Part shown: in pieces, positions 63,634-64,000 of the stretch
Layout of the letters: the number at the start of each line of letters is the position of its first letter
Position numbering within the stretch: the stretch's first letter is position 1
Origin: Burkholderiales bacterium PBB2
GTDB lineage: Bacteria; Pseudomonadota; Gammaproteobacteria; Burkholderiales; Burkholderiaceae_C
DNA length: 64,000 nucleotides
Reading direction: 5' to 3'
Assembly: GCA_002255955.1 (NCBI GenBank)
Contig: NKIM01000003.1
Coordinates: 124,001-188,000, forward strand
The notes under the pieces: generated by a model
Seen by the model: the letters and a program-made list of their open reading frames with translations, nothing else
Database searches by the model: none
What the model was told of the DNA's origin: nothing
Program-made: the position numbers and the translations under genes

Positions 63634-64000
63634 ATGGAAGTTTCCCGCACACGCGCGCTGCGCGGCCCCAATATGTGGAGCCGCCACACGGCCATCGAAG
63701 CGGTCGTGCACTGCACGCCGGCCGAGCAGTCGATCGCCGACATGCCCGACTTTGAAGCCCGGCTGCGCGCCCTCTTCCCCAGCATCGGCGCCCTGCGGCC
63801 CGCCAGCGCCCAGCGCACGCCCATCACCCTGGCCCATGTGCTGGAGCAGGCCACCCTGGCCCTGCAAGCCCAGGCCGGCTGCCCGGTGACCTTCAGCCAC
63901 ACCCACATCACCTCCGAGCCCGGCAGCTACCAGGTGGTGGTGGAGTACAGCGAGGAAGACGTGGGCCGCATGGCCTTCGAAGCCGCCTGCAAGTTGGTGG
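63634..64000 (+). CDS. cphA: Cyanophycin synthetase CphA, N-terminal part (cut by window)
   Basis: 122 codons are visible from ATG 63634 and the frame is open to the window end. It starts MEVSRTRALRGPNMWSRHTAIEAVVHC, split as MEVSRTRALRGPNMWSRHTA and IEAVVHC. This is the N-domain typical of full-length CphA, which builds the Asp-Arg storage polymer cyanophycin. It is distinct from the cphA' just upstream, and the pair is the usual proteobacterial arrangement. Confidence 0.85.
   Translation, partial: MEVSRTRALRGPNMWSRHTAIEAVVHCTPAEQSIADMPDFEARLRALFPSIGALRPASAQRTPITLAHVLEQATLALQAQAGCPVTFSHTHITSEPGSYQVVVEYSEEDVGRMAFEAACKLV

Noticed and set aside
61029-63911. 960-codon leftward frame opposite cphA'
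   Set aside because: Shadow of the cyanophycin synthetase gene; no motif or ribosome site.
1-64000. tRNA, rRNA, CRISPR arrays, transposases or integrases
   Set aside because: None recognised on reading both strands; the island has no recombinase of its own within the window.

Overview
The window is about 70% GC by eye, with densely packed genes, many ATGA/GTGA stop-start overlaps, a PEP-CTERM protein, a cyanophycin synthetase pair, an NsrR/Hmp pair, AceK and an isovaleryl-CoA dehydrogenase. This points to an aerobic, environmental betaproteobacterium of the Burkholderiales, probably near Roseateles/Paucibacter/Rubrivivax. The taxon is an inference from gene content, not a match to a named genome.

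Layout. 1-7.9 kb: an ECF sigma factor, a membrane protein (putative anti-sigma) and a secreted helical-repeat protein run leftward. Divergent from them are two lipoproteins (one CsgG-like), an exported caspase-like protease and a small secreted protein. 7.9-11.7 kb: two paralogous DUF11-type lipoproteins flank an S41 peptidase. 11.8-20.1 kb: a GNAT-aminotransferase fusion, an acyl-CoA dehydrogenase, a PEP-CTERM protein, a membrane protein, an SDR, a LysR regulator and a CPBP membrane protease. 20.2-32.5 kb: a very large BTAD/ATPase/TPR regulator, an outer-membrane barrel, a PstS-like protein, an RsbU/RsbW-like fusion, a STAS antagonist, a Na/Pi transporter and an NCS2 permease with a C-terminal domain resembling a degenerate anti-sigma kinase.

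32.5-37.2 kb: an island of visibly lower GC carrying a PD-(D/E)XK-type protein and a 1,108-residue DECH helicase. It resembles a Hachiman/AbpAB antiphage system and is bracketed by near-perfect 25-bp inverted repeats. 37.2-47.1 kb: an XRE regulator, a small membrane protein, a solute-binding protein, uridine kinase, an exported protein, the flavohemoglobin/NsrR locus with a clear NsrR operator, and an M9 collagenase. 47.5-54.6 kb: thiolase, AceK, beta-carbonic anhydrase, then an isovaleryl-CoA dehydrogenase/dehydratase pair behind a LiuR-like palindrome, and an NhaR-type regulator. 54.7-58.4 kb: a small-gene run (HPF/RaiA-like, TerB-like, BI-1-like, a 51-residue protein, ExoD-like, SbtA-like). 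58.4-64 kb: the cyanophycin locus, with DUF1854 protein and ABC exporter leftward and cphA' then cphA rightward; cphA is cut by the window end.

The most unusual parts are the nuclease-helicase island with its inverted repeats, the divergent sigma/caspase cluster, the partner-switching cluster sitting among phosphate genes, and a CphA' whose Mur-ligase P-loop lacks the usual lysine. No tRNA, rRNA or CRISPR array was recognised.
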